The notes under the pieces: model-generated
What the model was told of the DNA's origin: nothing
The model's input: only the letters and a program-made list of their open reading frames with translations
Databases searched by the model: none
Source: Rhizaria sp. SCN 62-66
Lineage: Eukaryota; Rhizaria, unplaced
DNA: 29,310 nt
Assembly (NCBI GenBank): GCA_001724265.1
Contig: MEDY01000382.1
Span: 1-29,310, forward strand
Direction of reading: 5' to 3'
Made by a program: the position numbers and the translations under genes
Shown here: in pieces, positions 11,401 to 23,400 of the stretch
Numbering within the stretch: the first letter of the stretch is position 1
Layout: each line of letters starts with the position of its first letter

Positions 11401-14400
11401 CCCAAGTCGGTTGCATCACAGTTTAGCGACATCACATTCTCCGGCCTTGTGCGACAGATGAATGCCGTCAAGCTAGCCTCCGCTCGTGGTCAGTATGCAA
11501 CTCTGGCCTTTGCTGACCACGAACTTAGTTTTGTTGACGCTCCGTTACACCTAGGTTTACCAGGGTTGGAGCGCAACTGGGAGTTTGGCACCGACTTCGA
11601 AGTAAAGTCCACGCAAAATCTTGTTACTAAGACCGCTGACTACCCTTCAGTGTGCTCGGTGGTTGACCCTGTTGCGCTCGTTGTGTACACCCTCATGAGT
11701 CATGGCGGACTCCGTGCTGACAGTATGCAGCATAACCCTGAAAATGGTCTCGAGAACACCCCGTGGGGTACATGGAGTTCGTCTGCCTCAAGCTCAGCCA
11801 CACTGCTCCCCATGGAACATGGCTCTGTTATTCAGTGCTCAATTGTGGTTGCCGTAGACGGAAGGCACATAGCCGTAAACATCAACAATAATCGTGTTAT
11901 GCTCATTGAGAGGGGCGGTACCAACGAACTCACAATCACAGGATCTGTGATGCTGCCGGCTGATGAGGCACCACGGACCGAATACCCTGGTGCAAGCGGA
12001 AGGTCGTATACTGCAAAGCTTTTCTTCAGTCAATGGCAAACTGCTGATGCTGCCTCGTTGTACATGGTTACACTGTCCTCATCTCTGCGGCGAATTTTGG
12101 TGGCAGCAGATGGCTCGCTTAGCCTTGGCTCTGTGACCGAATTGGTTTTGACTTCGCGTCCGACCGCAATTGCTGGTGACTCGACGTCTGAAGCCTTTGC
12201 TTTATGTGGTCCAAGTCTTGGTAACAGCAAGATTGTATCATGTGATATTGTTAGCATTGCAACAGGTGTACCGATTTTCATTGTCGCAAAGACGGTGACG
12301 GCAACAAAGCCTATGCTCCCAACCGCTGTAACGTTCTGCCCCCCATCCAACATTAACACCTTTAGCCCTCTCACAGACCAGTGTCTTTTTGTTGCGGCCA
12401 CCGAGAGCACAAGCACAACGACAACGCCAAACGCGGCGGCACGTCAATATATTTTCCGGGTCTCTCTTGACGCAGGCGCGCTGGCAGCAAAGCCAGTGCT
12501 CGCAGCAGTACTAGAGTCTCACCCCATTGCAGCCATTGGAGTAACTGGCTACCAATCGCAGCTTATCATGTTTACAGTGTCACAGAGCCGCACCTTGTAT
12601 TTTAGCGTTCTTACTCGTGTCAACAGGGCGGGTCAATATGGACGCCAAAGTGCAGACATCACGCATGAGTCGATGACTCATATTGGCGATGTAAGTGATA
12701 TTCAAGTTCACCTTGACGCAACGCGCACAACATTTTTCCACGTCGCGCCTGACTGCAACCTCATGCACGTCTCAGCGCTTCCGCGGCTGTATGATGTTGT
12801 GAAGGACGAAAACCAGGCGCGAGGTAAGCTTGACTGGGAGCTCAGCTCATCAAGCCAGATCATTGTTACGACTGACGGAAACTCAGTTGAAGTCGGACTG
12901 CTTGCAAATATGACACACATTGCATTTTACCCGAGGATTGGTGACCAAGATATCCGGACATCAGCGGTTATGAACCCGTTAACAACGCATGTTGACGCAA
13001 GTCTTGGTGGCAACACTGCAGTGTGCGTGATCTTTTTTCCTTCTCAACCTAGTAAAACCTCTGTATCCGCGGTATTGGAGCTCCAGAACCAACTGCCTCT
13101 ATCGATTGTGCTACATCGGGCTGCATTGCAGTCTCGTGAATCTGCCACGACGACAAAACTTGCGATAGCATTTAGCGCCAACCTAGGCAATGTGAACACC
13201 AAGAAATTTACAGTCAGCTTTACAGGGCCATTTACTCTGCCTGCGCTTTTTAGTGGCAACGGCACTTCTCGTGATAGTGTCAGCTTTTCATTCTCGTGCG
13301 CTGTCGCGGGAGCCAAATGCACGTTTATTACAACACAGCCACAATTCAAACGCCATGATGAATATCAATTTGAGATTATGATAAAACTAAAGTCATTTTC
13401 ATTGACCTTTGGCAGCAGCTCCTCTGTTCTTCTTGCAGTTCTTCTCGAGAATCCGACTTGTGGCACAGACTACTCGTGCCAGGCATTTTTGGAACAGGTT
13501 GTCAACGATGTCCTACCGTTGCTCGCGCCAGCAGGACCGCCACGAGCATGTTTGGTCATGCCGACTGCAAACACGAGCAGTGTCAAAGTTTATGACACAG
13601 TCCACTGGCTTCATTCACCGCGCTTAAGTTGTGCCGTATTCGACGATTATACGCACTGCTTCAACGTCCTCGAGAGCTCGTTGTTCATGGGCAACGCGTT
13701 GTTTGATTACAACGGCATTACCGCACGCGTATCACGGTCACTTCACGTAACACCCAACAGCACAGTTCGTGCTATATCGACTTCACACGACGCAGCTCTG
13801 ATGTTTATTAGTAACTCGACGTCCAACTTTGTCTCCAGCAATTTGTACATGATAGATGAAACTGATGCAATGAACGGCATCCCTCCATTTTCAAGTCTTG
13901 TATCAAGTATTGTTGGAGATGCTATTACGTCTGGTTACATTCACATCACGTCAACTCTCCTCAATAGCGCTAACTTGGTGCTCCTCTTTGGGAAGAGTCT
14001 CAATCTTCTTGGCATCCGGCGTGTTGAAATCGATGGCCTCCGGGTTCAGACTGTTACAGGACTTGACTCACTTGATGGAACTCTTCTTGGCGCGTTCAGC
14101 GCCCTTGATCTTTTCAACGAGGGACAAGCGACTGTTTGCGTGACTACCCCGGAGACTGGTCGTCCTCTTGCTGGTGTTGTTGACTTTGCTGAGTACGCCA
14201 GCAGACACATTTTCCCAGCCGATTCTGCTGTCATTATTTTGTTTGCATTCAGGAGCGGATACGTGCGTCTTTGCGCTGGACCCGGTGTCGACACAGATGT
14301 TGCTGCCGCAACAGATCCGCACACCATACTTCAGTGCCAGAACGCTGTGTTAGTGTCTCCGAATTCCGAAATCACTGCCGTCGTCGCACTGAGCGGCAAT

Positions 14401-17400
14401 GCGGTGGCGTATGTATCAACATCTGGCGGTGATATGTACATCCTTACGCCCGATGCTACAAAGCCTGACTTGCTGGGCATTATCAAATCGCCAGTAAGCG
14501 CGGGGTGTCACGTGCGCTCGCTCGCGCTGCACCCGGCGCAGACACTGCTGACCTTTGCGTGCAGCGACGCCCGCGTCGCTTCCTTTGCTGTGGACCCTGT
14601 GACTGGTCAACTAAGTGAACTTTTATTTGTCAGCGGCCCTGGACGTAAGTGGGAAGACTACCAAGTGACGGGGATTGAATCCATTGCGTACACCCGCTTC
14701 GGTTCGCATTTCCTGTTACTCAGTGCTGACAAAGGAAAAACAACTGTATTAGCGTCTTCCGTTGCAACTATTGCTCCCGTAGTCGTTGCAGCAGTGATGC
14801 CAGCAACAGCGGGCGTCAAGGGGTCAGTAACATTTACTCTCCAGCCACCTCCCCTTATAACCGCAAGCGTAATTCTTTTTGCAGTGACGTTTCCACAGTC
14901 GACAAAGTTCACCAGCACCAGTGCTGTGACGACAGTTTCGGGGACTAGTTCATGCGCTGGGACAGTGCTAATTGATGACAACGTTTTGTATTCCAGGATC
15001 CTGCCGACCTGCATTGATACGACAAATACTCTCAAGGTGACCATCACCAATATTATGTCTGGCGCTGCATCTCTGGTCGGCGAGACTGCATTATATGCTG
15101 AATTCCGTTTCTCTACAGAGGCGTTATCAGTCCCAGTTTCACTTTCAACGTGGAACGCAGCAGTGCCTATCTTTTATTCACCACGTATGCCAATTGCGCG
15201 GAGAAGTCTTGGTGCATCACTTGTTGACTGTTATACTGGTGCTCTTTTGCCCGAGGTGCTCTCAGCCCTGGTTGATTACACGATATGCGTTAAATTGCAA
15301 ACCCTCACATTGCCGACGGTTTCTATCAATCTTAGCATTGGCCGCCTTGTTGACGGTGATGGTCCTGGGAGTGATCCGGACGACTATTTTGCTCCCTGTC
15401 TCTTTACTTCTGTGCGCTCGCGCCACTTGACTGACTTTGTTATTAACGCAGGAGCCACTTTGTCAAGCCCACTTACCATTCGCTGTACTGAGGCGTCTGC
15501 GTCAGCAGGAGATAGCAGGCACACCATTCGTGCACTTTTTACTGACGTCAACACAAAATGGCAGTCAGGTGTATTTTCCGTTGCGCCGGCGGTTAGTATC
15601 GCACTCCGCGTTGCCCAAGGCTCAACTGTGTCAATCGACCCGCCAACCGTGCCAGCCAGCGTTGCGGTTATGGTACAGTCGATGTGGAATGTGCCACCGA
15701 TTGAAGAAATCACAATCAAACTTGCCGTAAACAGTAGTGATTGCGTGTTTGCCTCCGGAAATATCATTGCGGTATCTCCGGCACAGTTTAACAACCATGT
15801 TTCCATAGTTGACCTGACAACAGTAACTTGTGCAACGCCTAACGCTGCCGGTGTCGAGTTTTCCGCCACCGTCTTATTCCCACCCACTACTGCAGCGCTT
15901 CTGTCAACGAGCTCCGCGGTTCGGCCTGTAATTGGCACGCTGTTTCTACAAGGCAGTTCAAGCAGCGAACCCTTTGTTTTCTCAACAGACAATGAATACG
16001 ACGTCACTCTAATTGCCAGTCCGGCGCCTACAAATGGGATCACTGTCGATTTGACTCTGACGCGCTATGGCATTCCGCTTCCGCAAATGGCGTGCCACCT
16101 CGTCCCCAACAATGTTTCAGCACTCGCAGTAATGTTGTTACAGCCGCAGCCGCTCAAAGTTAAGTGCTCGCGCCCTGTGGCACATGAGGAGTTTGTTGAG
16201 CTCCAGATCTCGTCGCCTGATGCAGCAGAGAACGGCTACAAAGTGCTCAATGGCAACATCATTACTGCATACATCGGTGCCACACAGAGCGTGTGGCCCG
16301 CCGACGGACTTGTTGCCGCGCTTACTACTGCGCGATTGTCGCTGCTTCCCGCGCGCCCTCTCCCACATAAAACAATTGTGCTATACGAAGTGCTCACGGA
16401 CAACGTGAGGTGCGCTATCTCTATGAACAAGACTTTACTCGACCACATGACGGAGTCACAAACAGCGTTCAACAATGGTGATTTTGAAAATGGTGTTGAC
16501 CTTAACAAATACGTTGGTGATACACCGATTGGCGCAACTGCTATTGACGTCTACGCGCTATGTGACACGAGTGGTGTAGAGTACAGCCCTGTCCGTGTGC
16601 GCTACACTGTCCTTAAGGGTACACCACTTCGCGATTTAGCTATCGGCACCGGTGTTTTTGAACTCATCGTGCGCAATCGCATGCGCGTGCGGTCACTTGT
16701 ACAGCCTCTCGGTGATACACCAATTGACAATGTGGGTTTCAAAACGCTGCCCGCGGCGCTGCGTGTTGAGTATGCGTTCTCGAAGGCTGTTAACACGTTA
16801 ATTCACGTTTCCTCTGATACCATTGATGTTTGCGTATTTAGCAGCTATGACGGACAGGAACTTGGTAGCGAGTTTGACCTTACTATTGCAAATCTTACAG
16901 GTGTGGACAACGTGATGTTTGCATGCTCTGAGCCGCGCGCCAACATCACACTAACTGTGACGCATCTTTCAAACGACAACGTTACAACTATTAAAGATCA
17001 CGTTGGCCCATTCCACATTTATGGTGAGCTGACCGTAACGCTTCAGGCCGACAATAGCGCTGCTGTTGCAACAATTGCTGGCCATGGGGCCGTAAACGTA
17101 GTTTCAGTTCCGCTGGCAGTACCGCATACGTTGATTATTGCAACCACTCCTGTGACTGCCGGCGCTGATCTTATTGCGGAAATCTCACATCAAAGCGGCA
17201 AGTGTGTCTTTGCCAGTACATCTAGCTGCGTGACGGATGCCGCAGGCCAATGCAAGTTAATGCTGTCTTGCGGTGCGCCGGCACAGACGCCACCATCTGT
17301 GATAGTACGCGGCTACGGCATCTATGCATTTGTCACGGCTGTTTCTGCTCCGCTGCAAACAAAGGGTAACCTTATTGTCGAGCAGCTTGACATTGTAAAT

Positions 17401-20400
17401 CCCGGCCGGCCGTACTATTTAGCGGGCGAATACTACCGCGTGCGTGTAGCGTTTGACCCGCAGCCGGAGGAACCTGTGATTGTTCGCGTGTCGCAAACAA
17501 CAACAATGGCCAGCTGCATGTTTACTCTGACTGGGGATACGTCACGTATGCAACGCACGATTCAGTGGCAGCATACAGCTCTGTTTGATGAACTTTTGTT
17601 CGGGCTGGTCTGCAGTCGCCCGCACGCAGTCGGCTCGCTCATCGCCCTCGAAACAGTTGCATATATGCCATATAACCTTGGCCCGACAATCACATATGGT
17701 CGCATGTCTCTCGACTTCCGTCTGCCGACGGGAATTGTGGGCCCCCAGTCCATTGACGTGACTGATATGGCTGCGCGTCTTCAATTATCAAACGCGCCTG
17801 TCGGACAACCGCTTCCTCTTCGCAAGCCGCATTATCTGCGGGCTCCACTGACAAACTTGACAACGTTCAGGATTCGCCTGCAGCCCGCTGTTGTAGTTCT
17901 TACTCTCATCAATCTCAAGATGACGTCTGCACTCTCGGGCTGTCAATTTTCCATTTTCAAGTCAGGAGGTGGCTCTGAGCAACTGGGTGCGAACGCGCAG
18001 GTTTCTGCCGTATTAGGCGAGACCGAGCATGACGTGTTAGTTTCTTGTGAGCTTCCGAAGAGTAGCAGCTTTTCTATTATTGCAGAAATCTCGTCTGGCA
18101 GCCCATACGTCCCGCTAGTGTCGCTTCCAATGCAGCCGCGTGGCACTGTCCTGATGACAACGTCTGGCGTTCCCGCTGCCTCTGCTTTTACTGGGGAAAT
18201 TTTCTCACTGCGCCGTTGGGTTATGCGGTTTATGCTCAGCCCGCTGCCAGCGGAGACTGTGACGCTGACCTTTGTTGTTGCCTCAGGCCCGAATAAGGAT
18301 CTAGTGCCAAGTTGCAGGTTTTACGGTGAGACGGATGCAGACATCACAGATGCTGGCCGTGAAAACACCCTTGTTTTTACACCCACCATGGTTATGGTTG
18401 GCGTAGCGGTGATTTGTGATGTTTCGCTTAAGGACAGTGCCTACATTCAGGTGCACAATAATGAGGAGCTTTACGACGAGTTTTCATCAGCGCCCTTCCG
18501 TGTGCGTGGCGCTGTGTGGACTGAAGATGCCGCGTTACCACAGTTCAGTCAATTCCCCGGCACTGCGTCCACATACGTTGATGTTGCTGTCGGGGTCTCT
18601 CATTTGATTCGCATGCGTGTCGTCCCAACCTGGTCTCAGGCTGTTAACATGACACTGTCCGTTAATGTCACTAGTTGTGGTGTTGGTCTATACGATGCAG
18701 AAAGCTTTGATGGTAGTATTGCACCGCCTGACCATGGCGGTACCGTTGTCATCATTGATGCTGATGCGATTCCTGTTTTCTCCGACATTAACGTTACAAT
18801 TCCCGCCAACGCTGATATTGTGTTAGCCGTCTTGCGCTGTAGCACAGTTGCACACTACATCACCGTCACCTTGGGTCCGAGTGACCCTGGTAAGGTATTT
18901 GCAAGCACGCACATAACAGGAAGCTTCTCTGCAAGTAACCGTTTTGAAGTGCGCAACCTGCCGGCAACGCTGCACATGCGTGAGCCCGTGCTAATGGAGC
19001 TCGGTGTCCTGCCTTTTGGTGCAATTGCCGGTCTTGGTCAGTCAACTGTAGTGCGAGTGTCCACTAACTCAGCTTTTGCGAACTGCTCCGTAGCGCGCGT
19101 CGCCGGCTCAAGCACCGCTGTTCCTGCAGAGACGTTATGGTCGTCTGTAAATGAGACAGCCTCGTTCTTGCTCACAATCAGTGCAGCCAGCGCAGGCTCT
19201 TTGTGGGTCCGTTGCTGGCAACACACCGTTAACGGCGCGGGAGTTGCTGTGGAAGGCGCTGTTAAGCCACAATTCAAATTTGGGCACTCGAGTGGGGTTG
19301 CATTTCTAACCAGGGTGAGTGCGGAGATTGATGTTGTTTTTATTGACTGCGGTGCAATGCCAAAGTTGACTTATGGTAACACAGTCTATGAAGACAACGG
19401 TTTTGGTTCCATGGCGTACTTGGCGCGTGCAACAGCGTCTTGTGAAACAGGGTATGATCTTGCCACAAGTGCCGGAGTTGTGGTAACATGTGCGACACTA
19501 CCGTGTCGTTGGACCGCGACATGCCAAGCTGCAGGGTGGAGTGAGTCAGCGCCGCACTGTGCTATTCATAACTGCGGCGCGGCGCCTCCGACAGACAACA
19601 AAACTGCTTCTGGGCCCACGTACGCGGTTGCTGGCAACAACGGTGGCGCAACTACTTATGGCGCTGTGGTTACTTATGGATGCGCAGAGGGTTATGAATC
19701 TTCTGGTACAACTGCATCAATACGCTGCACACCAACAGGCTGGTCACAGCCAACTGCGCCCACATGTACACCCGTAACCTGTCCTGCGCTGGCCATCGGT
19801 GCCAACACGTTGCAGCCAGCGTACGGCACGACACCCAATGGCATGCGTCGGTACCTTTCCACAGCAACGTATGAGTGCCTGCCGGGTCACACATTAGACT
19901 CAGGCAGTCTCACTCTGATGTGCCGTGCAGACCGTACGTGGAGCGGTGCACCGCCAGTGTGCCGTACCAATATGTGCCTCCATATTTCACACGACTCCTC
20001 AACGCAAAAGCCGATCAGCTTCTCGTTTAACGGTAAGGTTACAACGGCCGACAAGGCAACAGGGTTCTTTTTTGTGGACACAGTCGCCGAGTATAGCTGT
20101 GCTGACGGCTACAGTTGGGTTGACCCAAATGGTTCACGCACGCGAACGTGTGTTTATGACGAAGGCTGGTTACCCGTGCTTGCACCACGCTGCCTGCCCG
20201 TACCATGCCCATCGCTAGAGTCTCTTTTCTACGGCTCAATTAAGCAGGAGCCCGCAGAATTGATGAACCTCTATGGTGTTACTGCTACCTACATGTGTGC
20301 GTACGGCGCTACAGTGACGCCACCTGGGAACATTATTAGTTGCATGGCAGATGGTAAATGGTCCGCCTCCCCGCGCACTTGTCAACCTTACCAGTGCACC

Positions 20401-23400
20401 TCCCCAACTGCATTTGCAAGCGGGCAGGTACAGGAAATTACGACAGGTGTTAACGGCCCTTTTTCCAACAACTCAGTGATTGAATATCGCTGCAATACGG
20501 GGTTTAACCTTGTGTATCCTGGAGTTGCAATTGATACAAAGTATTACCTACCTATCACAACAGGAGCAGGTGTTGCGATTGAGGTTGGTCGCCGCGAGTG
20601 TACGCCCAACGGCTGGCTCCCGTCTACGCTTCCGCAGTGCGTTATTCATGAGTGCAGTACGTTGGTAGGCACAAGCAATGTTGCATCAATCACTTATTTC
20701 AATAACAACGGTGCAACCCTGCCGCAATACGGTACTGTTGCAACTTATACATGCTCCCCAGGCTATGAGACGCGCGACAGCAACGACAACGTTGTTGCGA
20801 ACTCTCGTCTCTGCGGCTCGCGTGATCAGGGGTGGTTGCCGTTTGACCCACCTCGCTGTATGCCCGTGGATTGCGGTGTAATTACTAAAATCGACATCGA
20901 AAACGCTCTTCCAATTGAGTATACTTGGGATTCAGTCACTGTCAAAGGTCCCACGCGTCTCAGCGCTACAGTTGACTACAACTGCAAGCCGGGCTTTGCG
21001 TTTAGCGATGGCAACAGCACTTTCACTCGCACATGCAGCGCCACACGACAGTGGGTTCCTGTCGAACCCACATGCACTGATATTAATGAATGTGATGCTA
21101 ATTTGTTTGGTGGGAAGTACTTTGTAAACTGCACAGCTTTGCACGGCGTCCAGTCACAGTGCGTCAACACGTTTGGTAGCAACATTTGCGTTCCACTTGT
21201 AACAACTGCGCCGTTCCAGCCGTACGCAGTTTCTGGCAGTGTATTGTTTAATGCTGCTGACAATGTGTTCACGCCCGGCAACACTGCTGGAGGCCAGCGC
21301 ATCATGTTTGCTGTGCGTGCTGGTGCGGGGCTTGTGGAACCGTTCTTCAGCCGTGTACGATACCTTAACCCTGACAAAGCTCTTTATGACGACCCCGCGA
21401 TGTTGCAATATGAGTGTAAAAACGTCGAAGTTGTCGCGGCAAATGCGGCGGCAAGCGTTGCAGCTGGTTACTCCTACTTTGCAGTTTCGTGTGAGTTGTC
21501 ACCAGGACAGGGAGAAGGGCTGTTTGTCTCGCTGCAGTACTGTGTTAGCGTATATGGTCGTGGCGAACCTGACTGCTCACGATGGAATTGGGACTGGCAG
21601 GGCACACGCGGCACAATCGATATGGAACAAATACCAATCAACGAACGCTTGCGAATTACCTACCCAATGCCCGCATTTGTGCCACGCTCGCTGCAGAGCG
21701 TCACTATGGGCGGCTTGACGCAAATGACTGATGAATATGTCAGTCAGACCTCGCTTGGTGAAGATATTCTCATGGCTGTTAACAACTTCTATTTGGACCG
21801 CCCTGAGCTTATCACATTACGCTACGGTGAAGCGCTCACAGAGAACGATTTCCCTTACATCTGCGATTTTAATCATTTGATGGCAGTGCAATATAGCGGC
21901 TATATGCTTGTCACTGCTTGTCGCACACAGGATCGCGTTAACCTTATTGATTTACGTTTCCGGCTTTGCATTGCAGGTCGCTGCACAGTGTCGACTGACA
22001 GGTACTCGTACCCACAGATTCCCGAGATTACGTCCGTGTATGGTTGCGCAGTCGATGATATTCTGAACGGGCGCACACAGAACTGCCCGACTGACGGTGC
22101 CGACGTCCGGCTCACAGTCGCTGGCACTGGATTCCTTGAGCCGTTGTCACTCATCATTAGTGGCCGTCAGTGTCTGCATCTTGAGCGGGCGAATAACACA
22201 TACTTTACATGCTCACTGCCTGTTGGCGCCGGTGAAGCGTTATCTGTAACAGTCAAGGCTGGATCACAGCGCACTGAGTCGCGCAACCGCCTCTCATACG
22301 CAAGTCCCACAATCATAGGCATCCGTGGCTGTGAACCCGTGTCTGACGTTTATATTCGTGAGTGTAACCGCCTTGGTGGCAACATAATCGAACTGACAGG
22401 CCACAACTTTGGAATCACTGCTTCTACAATCATGGTCGGTGGTCAAAATTGCGTCAATGTTACGCATGACCCATCACGACCACATGAACGTGTCACCTGC
22501 ACCACGCCTAGTGGCTCCGCAAGCGAACGCACAGTCACACTACTTCAGCGCTACGGCACAATGTCTCTTGAAAACATTTTGCTCTCGTACGTGCAGTGTC
22601 CTCCAGGTCGGTACGGCGTTGATATAGTGTGCCTTCCGTGTGAGACTGGGTATTTTAATGACATGTGGTCACAAACATCGTGTCGGCAATGCACACCTGG
22701 TCTCTACTCAAACGAGACCGGCGCAACCAGCTGCTTTGTATGTCCTGCCGGTCACCATTCAGAGCTGGGTGCACACTCTTGCGGTGTATGTCCGCGCGGC
22801 ACATTTTCCGGTGAGCGCTCTGGCTCGTGTATGCAGTGCCCGTCAGGCACTTTTGCCCAGTACGAGGGCTCTTCCGTCTGCGAAGCTTGCCCGCTTGGTG
22901 CTGAGAGTAACGAAGACTACACATTCTGTCGCTGCACCGTGGGCACATACATGGATGCCGACGGTGAGTGCGTTAAATGCATGCTTGGCGGCGACTGTAC
23001 TGCGCCTGGTACAACCATTTACAACATTCATTCATTGCCCGGCTACGCACCAGCAGTTGTCCGGCACAAGCGTGACAGCGTTGTACGCATGAGGCTGTAC
23101 GTGCCCGTGAACAGCGCGACAGAGCAAGCGCGCAAGAGTGCCCGCGCCACGGTTACAAAACTGCTTTATGACAACTCAAGCTTACCGTTTGAGCGCATCG
23201 TACTTGCTGGACTCGAGTTTTTGACTGAAGGAGAGCTCAAAGCTTCCAAGCTTGCTGCTGGAGAAGACGGGAAGAATGGCACTAGCAATCAGTCTGATAA
23301 GAAAGACAGTGTGCTGATCTTCAGCGCAAACGCCGTGCTTATTACGACAGATAATGCAACTTATCCGTTAGTCTTTGGCGCAACGCTACGCGCTGATGCA

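Noticed and set aside
15384-16043. Antisense ORF of 219 codons
   Set aside because: Shadow of the repeat array; no start context, domain or independent support.
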